A stretch of 64,000 nucleotides of DNA from positions 21,328,001 to 21,392,000 of the forward strand of contig CM114275.1 of assembly GCA_050084515.1 (NCBI GenBank). Reading direction: 5' to 3'. Both the position numbers and the translations under genes were made by a program. This stretch comes from Blasia pusilla (lineage: Eukaryota; Marchantiophyta; Marchantiopsida; Blasiales). How positions within the stretch are numbered: position 1 is the stretch's first letter; each line of letters begins with the position of its first letter. The notes under the pieces were generated by a model. The model saw only the letters and a list, made by a program, of their open reading frames with translations, was not told the DNA's origin and did not search any database. Shown piece after piece: positions 1 to 9,198 of the stretch.

Positions 1-750
1 GCGGAAAAGGGGGAACCAAAATACATTTTGGGAATAAAAGAAGATGGGAACCCCTGGAAAGTACGATACGTACGTAGATTCGTAGAGTCAAAGAATTCCG
101 AGACCACTTGGGTCCTGTGAGATAAGAAATAGAGAATCTTCTAAAATATAATCTCACCGTCAGTAGAGATAATATTAGCAAGAATTCCAAAAACATGAGT
201 GTTTGGAATTCTTGGTTTTAAGGATAGCATTGGCTTCTCCCCTTTCTCGAGTTTGTTCCACAAGCCTATTTCAATGGGCACATTATGGAGAGTAGTTTTT
301 TTATAAAAGAGCACAATAGTTCAAGAAAATCTACATCCACCGAAGGAGTTCATACCTAGTTGGTAGCTTTTAGGTCTACTTAAAGCCAAGGTTCCATATG
401 GATAAAGTTTGTGTCCACGGACATGTCCATGTATTTGGATTTATATCAATCCTATAGAAGGACTTGTCCAAGTGGGCATCATCTTCCCCTCCTTTCTCAT
501 CACCCCACTTATGTTCGTGATCCACACCTTCTCGTTTCTTTCTCCTTCCATATGCACTCCCTCCCCGTTATTGCCTCGCTCGCCTTTGTCTTGCCTTCCA
601 CCATAAACTATAAGCGTGGGCCCCACTATCATGCGCATACACATCGCTATCACCAAACATACACACAAACACGCACGATCCCATGCTAACTCATGGAATA
701 TACACAACGAGACGAGAGGTACCAAAATATCTCCAATAAATCAATGAAAT
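1..750. other. No gene recognised
   Basis: Mixed-composition DNA with only short overlapping open frames on both strands (around 410-725) that show no family resemblance and overlap each other antisense. I see no RNA gene or element end. The right part runs into the direct repeat that starts near 750. Confidence 0.5.
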
Positions 751-1262
751 CTCACATCAACATCTCACATCAAACTCTCCATGGTGTGCACTCTCTCTCA
801 TGTCAAACAAAACCCACTCTCCTAATGAGAGGCTTGGGTTACACACACAAGGCAAGGAAGACCATAGCTCCGCCGCCTCATACCAAGAGGTTCAACAAAG
901 AGAGAATGAACTCTCAAGCTCTCTCTCTCTTGGGGGTATACCCCCTTCCCTCTCCCAAGCTCTCTCCTCGGTAATCTATGCTCGTAGGTCACCTCCTTGG
1001 CTCTTGACCTGATGTAGGAGGTAAAGGGCCATTTAACAAAAATAGAAAGCCGATCATATACTCAAAATGGTACTTATCTAAAATAGTAAGTTCCTCAATA
1101 TGGCTCCAAATGAGCCAAAACGAAGGGGAAACCTGCTCTCTCAGGTTTCCCGGGGCCTTAGCAGGTCATCCTCGACCTCCTAGGCATGTCCTCCACTACT
1201 CTTGAAGACGCTCTACTAGATCTCACCGATCTATCCTAAAGGACGTGGCAGTGATGACTAAC
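751..1262. repeat. Direct repeat R1 (LTR candidate)
   Basis: This segment matches 13,020-13,503 in the same orientation, with interspersed substitutions and small indels over about 480 bases. Shared landmarks include the block ending 'gagaggcttgggttacac', a CT-rich run, 'ggtcacctccttggctcttg' and 'gatctatcctaaaggacg'. The pair flanks gypsy copy 1, so the repeats could be its LTRs or remnants of them. Neither a clear primer-binding site nor a polypurine tract adjoins them, so the LTR reading is not proven. The repeat itself is directly visible. Confidence 0.6.
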
Positions 1263-2010
1263 ACCTCCTTGTGAAGCAGCTTAAGGCATTTTATTTTTCA
1301 ATTGGATGTACATCCTACGATACTGGAACCTCGGACAGACAGACTGGGCTTCTCTGGAATCGTTCGTGTATGTCTATCTTTTCAGCTTATTGTTGAAGTT
1401 GGTTCACCATTGTTTGGCATTGTTTAGCTTATTCTTATCCACCCTCTTATTTTCAAGATGACTCAGGTAAGCATGTGATCTCTCTTTCTTTTGATTCAGA
1501 TTTGGTCATGGGGGGAATCAGATTTGGTCGTGAAAGAGAGATATTTGCAACCTAGTCCGCCCAAAAAAAAATCTTGCTCGATTTGCCATCTCTCCGCTGC
1601 AATGCTGTGCTTCTCCATAGAGGTACCATGCGCCTACCTCTCCACCATGCGCCAACCTCAAACGAGCACTCAACTAGAATATTTAGTTGCGCCCATAGTT
1701 TTCCAACACAAAATGTGTGGTTGAAAGCTTAAACCAATGTTGTCTCTTGTGGACAGTGGTGTATAGAGTGATCAGAGAATCGAATTTTGCTGCTTGTTGC
1801 TAATCATATTTTAATCTTGGAGCTCTCCTGAAACACTTGAATATTGGCAACTCTCTATGAGCGTGGTTGTCAAGCTAAACTAACTACTGTGGCGATTCCC
1901 CATGCAATAGTGCCTACTGTAACCTATGAGAGAAATATTATCTATAAATCCACCCTTGTAAATCAATTTTCTTGCAATCCTTTCATCTCAAAGGACAGGC
2001 TAACTTGAAT
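1263..2010. other. No gene recognised
   Basis: Unique-looking sequence between repeat R1 and a short open frame at 2,075. No coding similarity, RNA gene or structured repeat was seen. Confidence 0.5.
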
Positions 2011-2074
2011 AGCCCAAAAGACGTATTACACTATTGGCAAGGGAAAGGAGTGTGATCCTAATTGCCCAAATTGT

Positions 2075-2341
2075 TTGGTTGATGTTGGTAGTGATATCAC
2101 ATTTTTGTTTGAATCTACATCAAACCTTGGCCCTTCCACAAGATCAACAAAGTCAAATAAAAGGAAGGGAAAAGAGACACAACTTGTAGTGGAGGCAAGA
2201 GTTGCAAAAAAGGAGTATCGGTTGAGGCGTATTGTGTTTATGATTCAAAAGAATGATTCATATTGTTCAAGACATCGTAGGGCCTTGGACTTGTTGGACA
2301 TGCTTGTATCTCCTCTTGGACAGAAGGGAAGCATTTTTTGA
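2075..2341 (+). pseudogene. Unrecognised short open frame, possible gene fragment
   Basis: An 88-codon frame with a basic Lys/Arg-rich middle. I do not recognise a family. The frame stays open upstream of the listed start, where it encodes a short Cys-containing stretch (CDPNCPNC) from about 2,050. After the stop, a +1 frame continues with plausible coding character, so this may be a frameshifted remnant of a transposon or host gene. There is no supporting promoter, exon structure or neighbour. It could equally be a chance open frame. Confidence 0.2.
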
Positions 2342-3280
2342 GTCATGTGTAACTGGTACAAGTCTTTCGGCCATGGTAACAACAAAACCTTATTCACTTA
2401 TGATGCAATAGATGTGCAATAGATTGATATTGAAATGGTGATTTCTAAAGTGAACTTGACAATGAAATTAGGGATACAAGATAAAATATATATATACTTG
2501 ATTCAGTTGACTTACATGCTTTGACTACATACATTCAAAGTGTGAGTTGATCTTGGTAAGTTTTTTATGTTTGAGACATGTTGGATCCAATACTTTTGTG
2601 GATTCATCACGAAAGTTAGAGGGTGCTAATTTTGATATAATTTGAACATAAAATGTGATAGCACTAACTTTCATATTGATTTGATATCAATTATAAATTT
2701 TTTTATATTGATTTTTCAAATCAATAATTTTTTCATGCCAAATATCTGCACAAAATTTTCTACAGAAAAAATTTCAATACAGAAATGACATCATAAATAC
2801 ATCAAATATATATCATATTCTAATTCATATCAAAATAATGTAGCTCCAAGTTTTGTGATGTTGTGCTTAGAGTATACTTGACAGTATTGAATTGTGAGTA
2901 GGTTAGTATGAGGGAGTAGGTTAGTGGGAGAGAGTAGGCTAGGGGGATGACAGATTGGCTGATTGAGCTTCTTGCTCAATTAGGGGTAGAATCCCCCTCT
3001 ATTATAGAGTAAGGACAACATGTTGGATGTTAACTTAACTTGGTACTTTTCTTTTGTTTCAAGGCCTTATTTCTTTCAAGTGATTGCTTTACTTAAAGAA
3101 TTTTCGGGGTACAAAAAATGAAAAATGATTCCTTTAAAATATGTTAAGGATGAGAAAAAAAAATTCACTTATAACTTAGGGGATCTAGACCCTAAACGTC
3201 GTAGGTGATGTAGAGCCTTTCATATAGTGACCGCCCCCCCTCTCCCCCCTCCCGAGCACAAGTCGGAATATAGAACTACC
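2342..3280. other. AT-rich spacer before gypsy copy 1
   Basis: No gene seen. A small perfect hairpin (attgagc-ttctt-gctcaat) lies near 2,966-2,984. The sequence is AT-rich until a C-rich run at about 3,232-3,254. That run is close to the 3' end of the minus-strand gypsy element and reads as a G-rich purine tract on that strand. It could be a remnant polypurine tract, but this is weak. Confidence 0.35.
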
Positions 3281-3281
3281 T

Positions 3282-3830
3282 ACTCTATGAACATCAGGGA
3301 CACATCCATCATCCCTGAGGAATCCTAGTGAGAGGTGGCGTCAAACATGCCATATGGCATCCTCTCGAACATCCATCATAGACCAGCATGGTGGCTGTAC
3401 CACAGATGCAACCACACAACATACATCGCAAGCATGTAGGAATTACTGCTAAGCTTGGATCAATTGTACCGTCAATGTTAGGAAGGTGACATGGCTCACA
3501 GTTACGCACATGATCCTTCCAAACCTTGCCATCGCGTCCCTCCAATAAGAGAACACCAGATGGAAAAATCTCACACACTCTCAAGATAGTGCGCCTTGTA
3601 GTCACATCCAACATTGTGGGTTCCGACTGCTGCAAGTAGACTTAGTCGCCATGATGAAACTTCCAAAAAGTAGGTCCATAACCACCTCCGCGGATAGTCG
3701 CATACCTCAACGTATCCCAATGTTGCGCAATCGCCAAGTTCTCAAACGCCATGGGCATCACTCTCCGAAACAACTCAGCCCTCTGAGAACATGCTTGCAT
3801 CCATACATCAGGGTCATAAAGGTTCAACAC
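3282..3830 (-). pseudogene. Post-integrase domain with C-terminal PHD finger (copy 1)
   Basis: The end of the polyprotein. After the integrase comes a conserved block (AFENLAIAQHWDTLRYAT, then FHHGD) and a small beta-rich segment with 'WKDHVRNC'. A PHD-type Cys4-His-Cys3 finger follows, beginning LRCMLCG. The visible ligands are CxxC, then a position occupied by Tyr where the third Cys is expected (LVYDGC), then Cys, His, Cys (CSRGCHMAC). After an in-frame TGA at about 3,308, a WMCP...C tail supplies the last two Cys, split by a second TGA. The finger is therefore recognisable but broken at ligand three and by two stops. PHD fingers commonly read histone H3 tails; the partner here is unknown. 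The same module in copy 2 has different damage. Confidence 0.8.
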
Positions 3831-4022
3831 CTCACCAACATCTCAACAAATGGCCGCAGGTAAATTTGGTTCTCGGCCATAAAGAAACATGTACAGTGAG
3901 AAAAACGCTAAGGATGCCTATCTGTTGAATTTGTATCCCACCGCCAACCACGGAAATTGGAGGTCCCAATCCCCCAAGTGATCTCTTTGCAAGCCATACT
4001 TGCGCAATCCTCTCTTCACCGT

Positions 4023-4933
4023 CTACACAACCCTCTTCGCTAGTCCATCTGCCTCAAGATGATCTTGTAACGTGGTGCGATGGTCGATCAGTGCCTGATC
4101 ATATAAGGCCTCAAACTCCCCGTGAAACTCCGTACCGTGGTCTGTCAATACATCAATTGATGTGCCGTAATGACTTAGCACTCGATCTAGGAAGGCATAA
4201 GCTACTCCCTCACTCGCTTTGTCAAGAAATGCAACCAACTCTATCCACTTCGAGAACAGCTCGACCATAACCAACACATAACGACACTTCCGCTCCGTCA
4301 AAGGTAAAGGTCCTGAAAAATCCAAACCCCATCCATAACCTAAACCTATGAGCAGAAGTGGATGCAACTGTGGACTCGGAGCATTGAACGATGCTTGGAC
4401 TCGATCACACACCATGCACCTGGCAATAAACTACTGAACGTCACTCTGAATGCCACCCATCAATATTGTATCTGGAGCAGGTTGTATATCCGCTTCACTC
4501 CAAAATGACCCAACTCCTCGTAGGCATGCTGCACCAAACGTGCTCTCTCGGAAGGATGAGGCACTATCCGAACTCTACCATCCTCCCAAACTCGCAACAC
4601 ATGTGTCCCCTCCCACTGGAACCGTCTAGCTCGCTGTAGGATCCGATCCCGCTCTCTAGCACCCACTATGCTCGCAACGCTACCAGTACGCAAATACACT
4701 AAGACCACTCCATTTTTGTGAATATCTCGGCCACATGTCATCTCCTCACCGGCATTTGGATCTAAGGATTCTCCATCAGACTTCGTCATCAAAGTCTCAG
4801 CAATCTGGCTCTCCATAGCCAACAAGCCCAAATAGGTTGACGCGTGCCATCCTAGCACCAACTCCTGATCACTCTCACCATGCCAATGAGCTCCGGTTGC
4901 ATCTTGCTGACTCAAGCATGGGTTACGGCTCAA
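4023..4933 (-). pseudogene. Integrase with N-terminal zinc-binding motif (copy 1)
   Basis: This region covers the RNase H-integrase linker and the integrase. The His...His part of the HHCC zinc motif is visible (HAYEELGHFG), followed after a stop by CMVC. The catalytic core shows Asp in LDFSGPLP (near 4,322), Asp in LTDHGTEFHGEF (near 4,142) and Glu in HLEADGLAKRVV (near 4,055), the DDE triad of gypsy integrases. The core runs in one open frame of 130 codons. It is separated from the zinc motif by a stop and from the downstream part by a frameshift. The role is insertion of the cDNA into chromosomes; this copy cannot encode an intact enzyme. Confidence 0.88.
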
Positions 4934-4945
4934 ACCATCTGCATC

Positions 4946-5334
4946 TCAGTTGAGCATCCCAGGTCTGTGCACCACTTGGAAGTCATACTCTTGCAACAAA
5001 AGAGCCCACCTCGCAAGCTTCCCTATAAGCTTGTCGGACTCCATCAACCACTTAAGTGGTAGATGATCAGTAATAATGGTAAAGGGGTTTCTCAATAGAT
5101 AACACCTATAATGTGCCACAACCCACACTGCAGCCACACATCGAGCTATACTTTGCCTCTGCAGCCTTGTTTGAGCGACTAGCGTAAGCCACCATAAACT
5201 CTCTACCCTCATCGTCATGTTGGGTGAGCATGGCTCCAAGCCCCAACATGCTCCAATCGGTATGCAAGTGGAAAGGACGTCCCCTGATTGGTCTCCTCAA
5301 TATGGGCACGGACGTCAATCTATCCTTTGAGCAG
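4946..5334 (-). pseudogene. RNase H domain (copy 1)
   Basis: A typical gypsy RNase H. The first acidic residue lies in LHTDWSMLGLGAML (near 5,258), followed by VAYASRSNKAAEAKYSS and, after a frame change, by a segment containing ITDHLPLKWLMESDKL and LLQEYDFQVVHRPG. It degrades the RNA strand of the RNA/DNA hybrid during reverse transcription. Two overlapping frames carry the two halves, so at least one frameshift lies near 5,110-5,240. It continues from the reverse transcriptase without a gap in homology. Confidence 0.88.
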
Positions 5335-6320
5335 CTAAAATGCTCTCTCTTGCTCATCCCCCGAGTGCCACTTCTGATCCACCTTGGTCAGCAAGGTCAA
5401 CGGCTTCGCAATCGAACTGAAACCCTTGACGTACCGTCGATAGAAGTTTTCCAATCCCATGAATGCACGAACTCGACTTACATTTATAGGACGTGGAATG
5501 TGTGAAATAGCCTCTACCTTTGTCTGTTGCACGCCACTTGGGTATATTGTATGATCCAAGTACTCAATCTGGTCGTAGAAGAACTTGCACTTGCCTAGAT
5601 GTAGGTTCAGCCCATGTAATTGCAATCGTCAAAACAACTCCTCTAGATGTCGCTCATGCTCCTAAACCGTGGCGCTAAAGACTATGATGTCATCAATACA
5701 AGGCCTAGCAAAATCCAGACCTGCCAAGATCCTATCCATGACCCTCTGAAACTCAGCCGCGGCGTTCTTTAACCCAAATGGTAAGAACCGCCACTTGGAC
5801 AAACAATCCTTCCCGTGGGGATCGATACCCCAAAATGCCATCTTTTGCGTGTCCTCCAATTTGATAGGCAGCTGATGGTATCTGGCTCGCAACTCCAATG
5901 AACTGAAGACCTTTGTATCCCCAATCGCATCAAAGATCTCCTCAGGAGTGGGCATGGCATACGTATCAGACTTTGTTTGCCGATTGATAGGTCGGTAATC
6001 TCCACACATCTGCCTATCCGTCTAGTTGCCATGCACATCCTTCCTTGCGGGCATGAAAATGGCATATGCATACTCTCCATGCGACATCTCCACTATTCCT
6101 ACTTCAACCAGTCCTAGCTCCTACTCTGAATCAGGGCCCTCCCCATATCACTGTACCTAAAGGGTTGTCGAAAGATCGGTGTGTCGCTCGATAACTCAAT
6201 ACAGATCCCTGGACCCTTTAGCATACCCAAATCATTCATACTAAATACAAAAAAACTCCTAGAACTCCTCAAGAACTGATGTATCCGGCGCCGCTCTCCT
6301 CCTGTCAACTTAAGGCCCAT
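5335..6320 (-). pseudogene. Reverse transcriptase (copy 1)
   Basis: The RT palm and fingers are recognisable from VCGDYRPINRQTKSDTYAMP through PEEIFDAIGDTKVFSSLELR and WRFLPFGLKNAAAEFQRVMD to the catalytic block. The expected Y-x-D-D reads CIDDIIVF (near 5,697), so the aromatic residue before the two catalytic aspartates is replaced by Cys. A thumb/connection segment follows (LGKCKFFYDQIEYLDHTIYP, then RVRAFMGLENFYRRYVKGFS). Upstream lies the conserved LKGPGICIELSSDTPIFRQP lead-in. Stops and frameshifts separate the blocks. 'DRILAGLDFAR' immediately before the catalytic block is shared with copy 2. Confidence 0.92.
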
Positions 6321-6689
6321 ATCTGGCTCCTAAGTCTCCATCGTGACTACGGTAGGACTCTCCAGCGTGGGTGTCGGTGGTTGCTATGGTGCAACCTTGT
6401 CTTGGACAATAGAACTCAACTGCTCCCCTACAGCCAACTGCAAAATCGGATCTCCTCCACGTGCAATACCCGGAACTACGCTCAATGTTGTGGCTATCAT
6501 CTCGTGGCGTACGTGCAAAACATCCCAAGAAGTCCAAGGGTGTCTCTCTCAATCACCCATGTTGTATCGATCTCCTCAGATCTTGCCCCAGCCACTACCT
6601 CAACCGTCTCGGTAGGCATGGGGCTCACCAACGCAATAGCTGTATCCTGTCGCAATCTCAAATGACATTGCTCAACTACTCCTAAGCTG

Positions 6690-8186
6690 AAACTCCATGT
6701 CAAGTAGTGCAGGTCCATTTCCTGACCTAAGACATGATGTCGTGATGCCTCTGATAGTGCCGTCACTCCTAAGGGGAATCCCATCGCTCGCTCTCGCTCA
6801 TCGGCGTTGGGCTCTATCAACCGCTGTACCTGGTCATCCCAAACCAAGCTAGGCACGGCCTCCTTGAATGCATAGGAAGCAAAAAAACCCACCAACATAG
6901 GGAAGGCTGCCTGTGGCATGCCAATCATGTTGACCACATTCAATGGAGGTCGATCATCGTGGCTCATTGCCTGTGATCGACAGCCCGAATCCAATATGGA
7001 ATCCACCAACAACTGGGAGGGGCGCTCCACTCGTGCATATGCCATGCGCAACACCTCGTGTGGCATCAAGTTGGTCCACCAAAGATGTGGGCGGTGTGCT
7101 CTAGAACCTACACTCACTGCATCCAAAAACACTACTGAGCCGATCCATGCATGCACTTGATGTGCAATCGTCACCACACGTGACCTCGAATCCCCAAGAT
7201 CGGCACATTCTCCAGAATGTATGGTGGAAAACGGGACTGATGCTCCTGCAGGTGTCGTAAAATCCGTATCATCTCCCAAAACAACTTGGACCGAGTGTCA
7301 GCTAACCCGCTACCTCGTCCAACACTCGATTGCCCCTGACACGGCCAATCAGCAATGACCAAGTCTATGGTCCCTACCCGCTCCAAGTCCTCCGCCCCCA
7401 ACAATGAAATATCCCTCAGTAGGGAACTCTGGTATCCCTAGACAGCGGATGTAGACACCAAGTCGGGAAAACGGAGGCATAATTGTGCCACATGGTGAAG
7501 TGAAGCACGCCTCGCAACATCATCAATCTTCAGTACAGGTACTGCTGCACGCGTACTCCTGCCTGCAAAGCAACAGCTAAACCAGTGTTGATCCCTCCAA
7601 AGAGATCCAACACACGAATACCCTCCTCTAGGATGCGCCACACAATCGGTGTGGTGTCCAAAGGGATCATAGTAGCACTTGTGGCTACCTCGAGTTCCTC
7701 GTACCCATCATGCTCTGGTGCAAATGTCTCGCTCCACGAGGTCTGTACATGCTCAACGGCTAAGCGTCGAAGCTCCTCAGTCGAGCCCCAGAGCGGCACC
7801 TCTCCTCCATGGGATGATGCGGCTACCATGACACTCCTCTCCATAGAAATGTCAGGAACGGGAGTATCCTTTGCATGGAAATCTCCCTCAATCAAATCAC
7901 TAGGCCAAGTGATGGCGTTGCTAAATCTTGCTAAGGTCGCCATCTCTCCTGGCCGTCGCTCGATCACTGCACATGTGAATCGAGCGAGTAATGAGCTAAG
8001 GCACCCATCACCTAACTTCCATCCTGGTCTGTATGATGCTGACTCCACCCAGTAATCCAAGGAAAACCCCATCAGGTACAACACTGCTCCACCAACCAAG
8101 ACGTTGTAGGACTCTGCATCTGTCACTATCGCCTTGGCTTGCACCACAAACTCATCTGTAGGGTGTGTGGGATGAATCCTCACCAC
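6690..8186 (-). pseudogene. DNMT3-like cytosine-5 DNA methyltransferase domain inside the gypsy polyprotein (copy 1)
   Basis: Lies between protease and reverse transcriptase. Motif I, the SAM-binding loop, is VLDLFGGINTGLA near 7,607. Motif IV with the catalytic Cys is DLVIADWPCQGQSS (Cys codon near 7,341), followed by a SKLFWEMIRIL helix. Motif VI is YILENVP near 7,212. A block with SRAHRPHLWWTNL near 7,093 resembles the DNMT3 AHRxRxFWGN block. A late block with ERERAMGFP (near 6,781) and RHHVLGQEMDL (near 6,724) matches motif IX. The order is the conventional I-IV-VI-VIII-IX of DNMT3, not the permuted order of plant DRM. About 190 residues upstream of motif I are unassigned but conserved in copy 2. 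The three motif groups sit in three frames, so at least two frameshifts inactivate it. If intact, it would methylate cytosine C5; targets are unknown. Confidence 0.87.
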
Positions 8187-8190
8187 AGCC

Positions 8191-8472
8191 TCATGTTGGG
8201 TGATATACTATGTGGTTCTCGCTCCACCCAAGGATGTCATGTATCCGGAATGGATAACGCTCCATATCGGCCCTCATTAGGCCCAAACCTCTCAATGCCG
8301 CTTTCCCCAACATCAAGGGTTGCGCTCCTAAATCCAACAAGACGCGTTGCGGACTAAAAACTCTAGCGCCTGGACTCACCAACTGGAAGACCTCTCCCCG
8401 GTTATCCAGGATCACAACACCATGAGAAGCCATGGCACGCTCTATTGCGAGTCTAGCGGGCATCTCCACCAT
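8191..8472 (-). pseudogene. Retropepsin-like aspartic protease (copy 1)
   Basis: The segment VLLDLGAQPLMLGKAA is the active-site loop of a retroviral-type aspartic protease, in which D-S/T-G-A is expected. Here the second position is Leu (TTG); copy 2 keeps DSGA (TCA), and one C-to-T change accounts for the difference. The preceding FQLVSPGARVFSPQRVLLD strand and following GLGLMRADMERYPFRIHDIL also match copy 2. The protease would cleave the polyprotein. It leads almost directly into the segment before the methyltransferase motif I. Confidence 0.8.
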
Positions 8473-8568
8473 CCTAGCAACCGCAGCCTGCTATGAATCT
8501 GACGTGGACGGCCCGAGCATAGGCTCCAAGGGCAGGTGCATCACCTCCTCTGTAATCACCTCCAAACT

Positions 8569-9057
8569 TTATGCAAGAACTCCAACTCCACGCTCACATA
8601 GCGTAGCGGCAAGCCGGAAAACCTCGGCAGGCGTACCTCCTAATGTCATAACATCGAAAGCAGAAAAGAAAGGAGCGCGGAACACAACGGTGGCCGCCCC
8701 CAACAACGTGCTCGACACATGCCCCTCCTGAGCATCAGAAATAGGAGTCATCGCACTCGCTTCTCCCATCATCCTTTGTGCCTGCACACCAACAACATCA
8801 CCAACCCTCCGAGAATGCTGATGAGGACCCATCGATGGGGTCCTCATCGCCTCAGACAACGTGAAGGATTGAGGAAGCCTAGTATGTTTCCTAGCTTCCC
8901 CTCGTTGTGGATCCAACTCTGCGGTTGCTCCACGTGTAACAACTACGGCGGCCTCCATTTGGGCAACCCTGAACATCCAACCAAGATCCTCCATATCTCT
9001 CACGGCTCCATAAGACTTTGATGCCACGGATCCGACATCCGGTAACCTCAATGCCAT
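8569..9057 (-). pseudogene. Uncharacterised gag-protease spacer segment (copy 1)
   Basis: A 162-codon open frame between the zinc knuckles and the protease. It contains a short hydrophobic/acidic helix (DMEDLGWMFRVAQMEAAVVV) and a conserved tail (LGGTPAEVFRLAATLCERG). The tail is recognisable in copy 2 as CGGRPTDVFQLAGTLY. I do not recognise a domain. Its place suggests a linker or dimerisation segment of the polyprotein. The segment immediately upstream (9,080-9,160) is the one found transplanted elsewhere in copy 2. Confidence 0.55.
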
Positions 9058-9198
9058 AGCGGCAATCAGCTACTGTAGTTGCTGTATCTGAGCAGCCATC
9101 CCAGACTCATGCCCGGCCTCTCCCTCGACGCGTCTAGGTGGTGGGACTCTACCTCCTCCATGGGCAACTCCACCACCCCCTCGGGTGAATCCAACTCC

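Noticed and set aside
409-725. Overlapping short frames on both strands
   Set aside because: They overlap in sense and antisense, have no family features, and start at non-ATG codons in part. Chance frames.
3232-3254. Polypurine tract of gypsy copy 1
   Set aside because: The run has the right composition and strand, but no LTR could be recognised next to it, so it is only mentioned as a possibility.
7585-8055. 156-codon plus-strand frame
   Set aside because: Exactly antisense to the conserved methyltransferase N-terminal segment, whose homology to copy 2 shows that the minus strand is the coding one.
6690-8186. Plant DRM-type methyltransferase
   Set aside because: In DRM the catalytic motifs are permuted (VI-IX-X before I-IV). 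Here motif I precedes IV, VI, VIII and IX, as in DNMT3.
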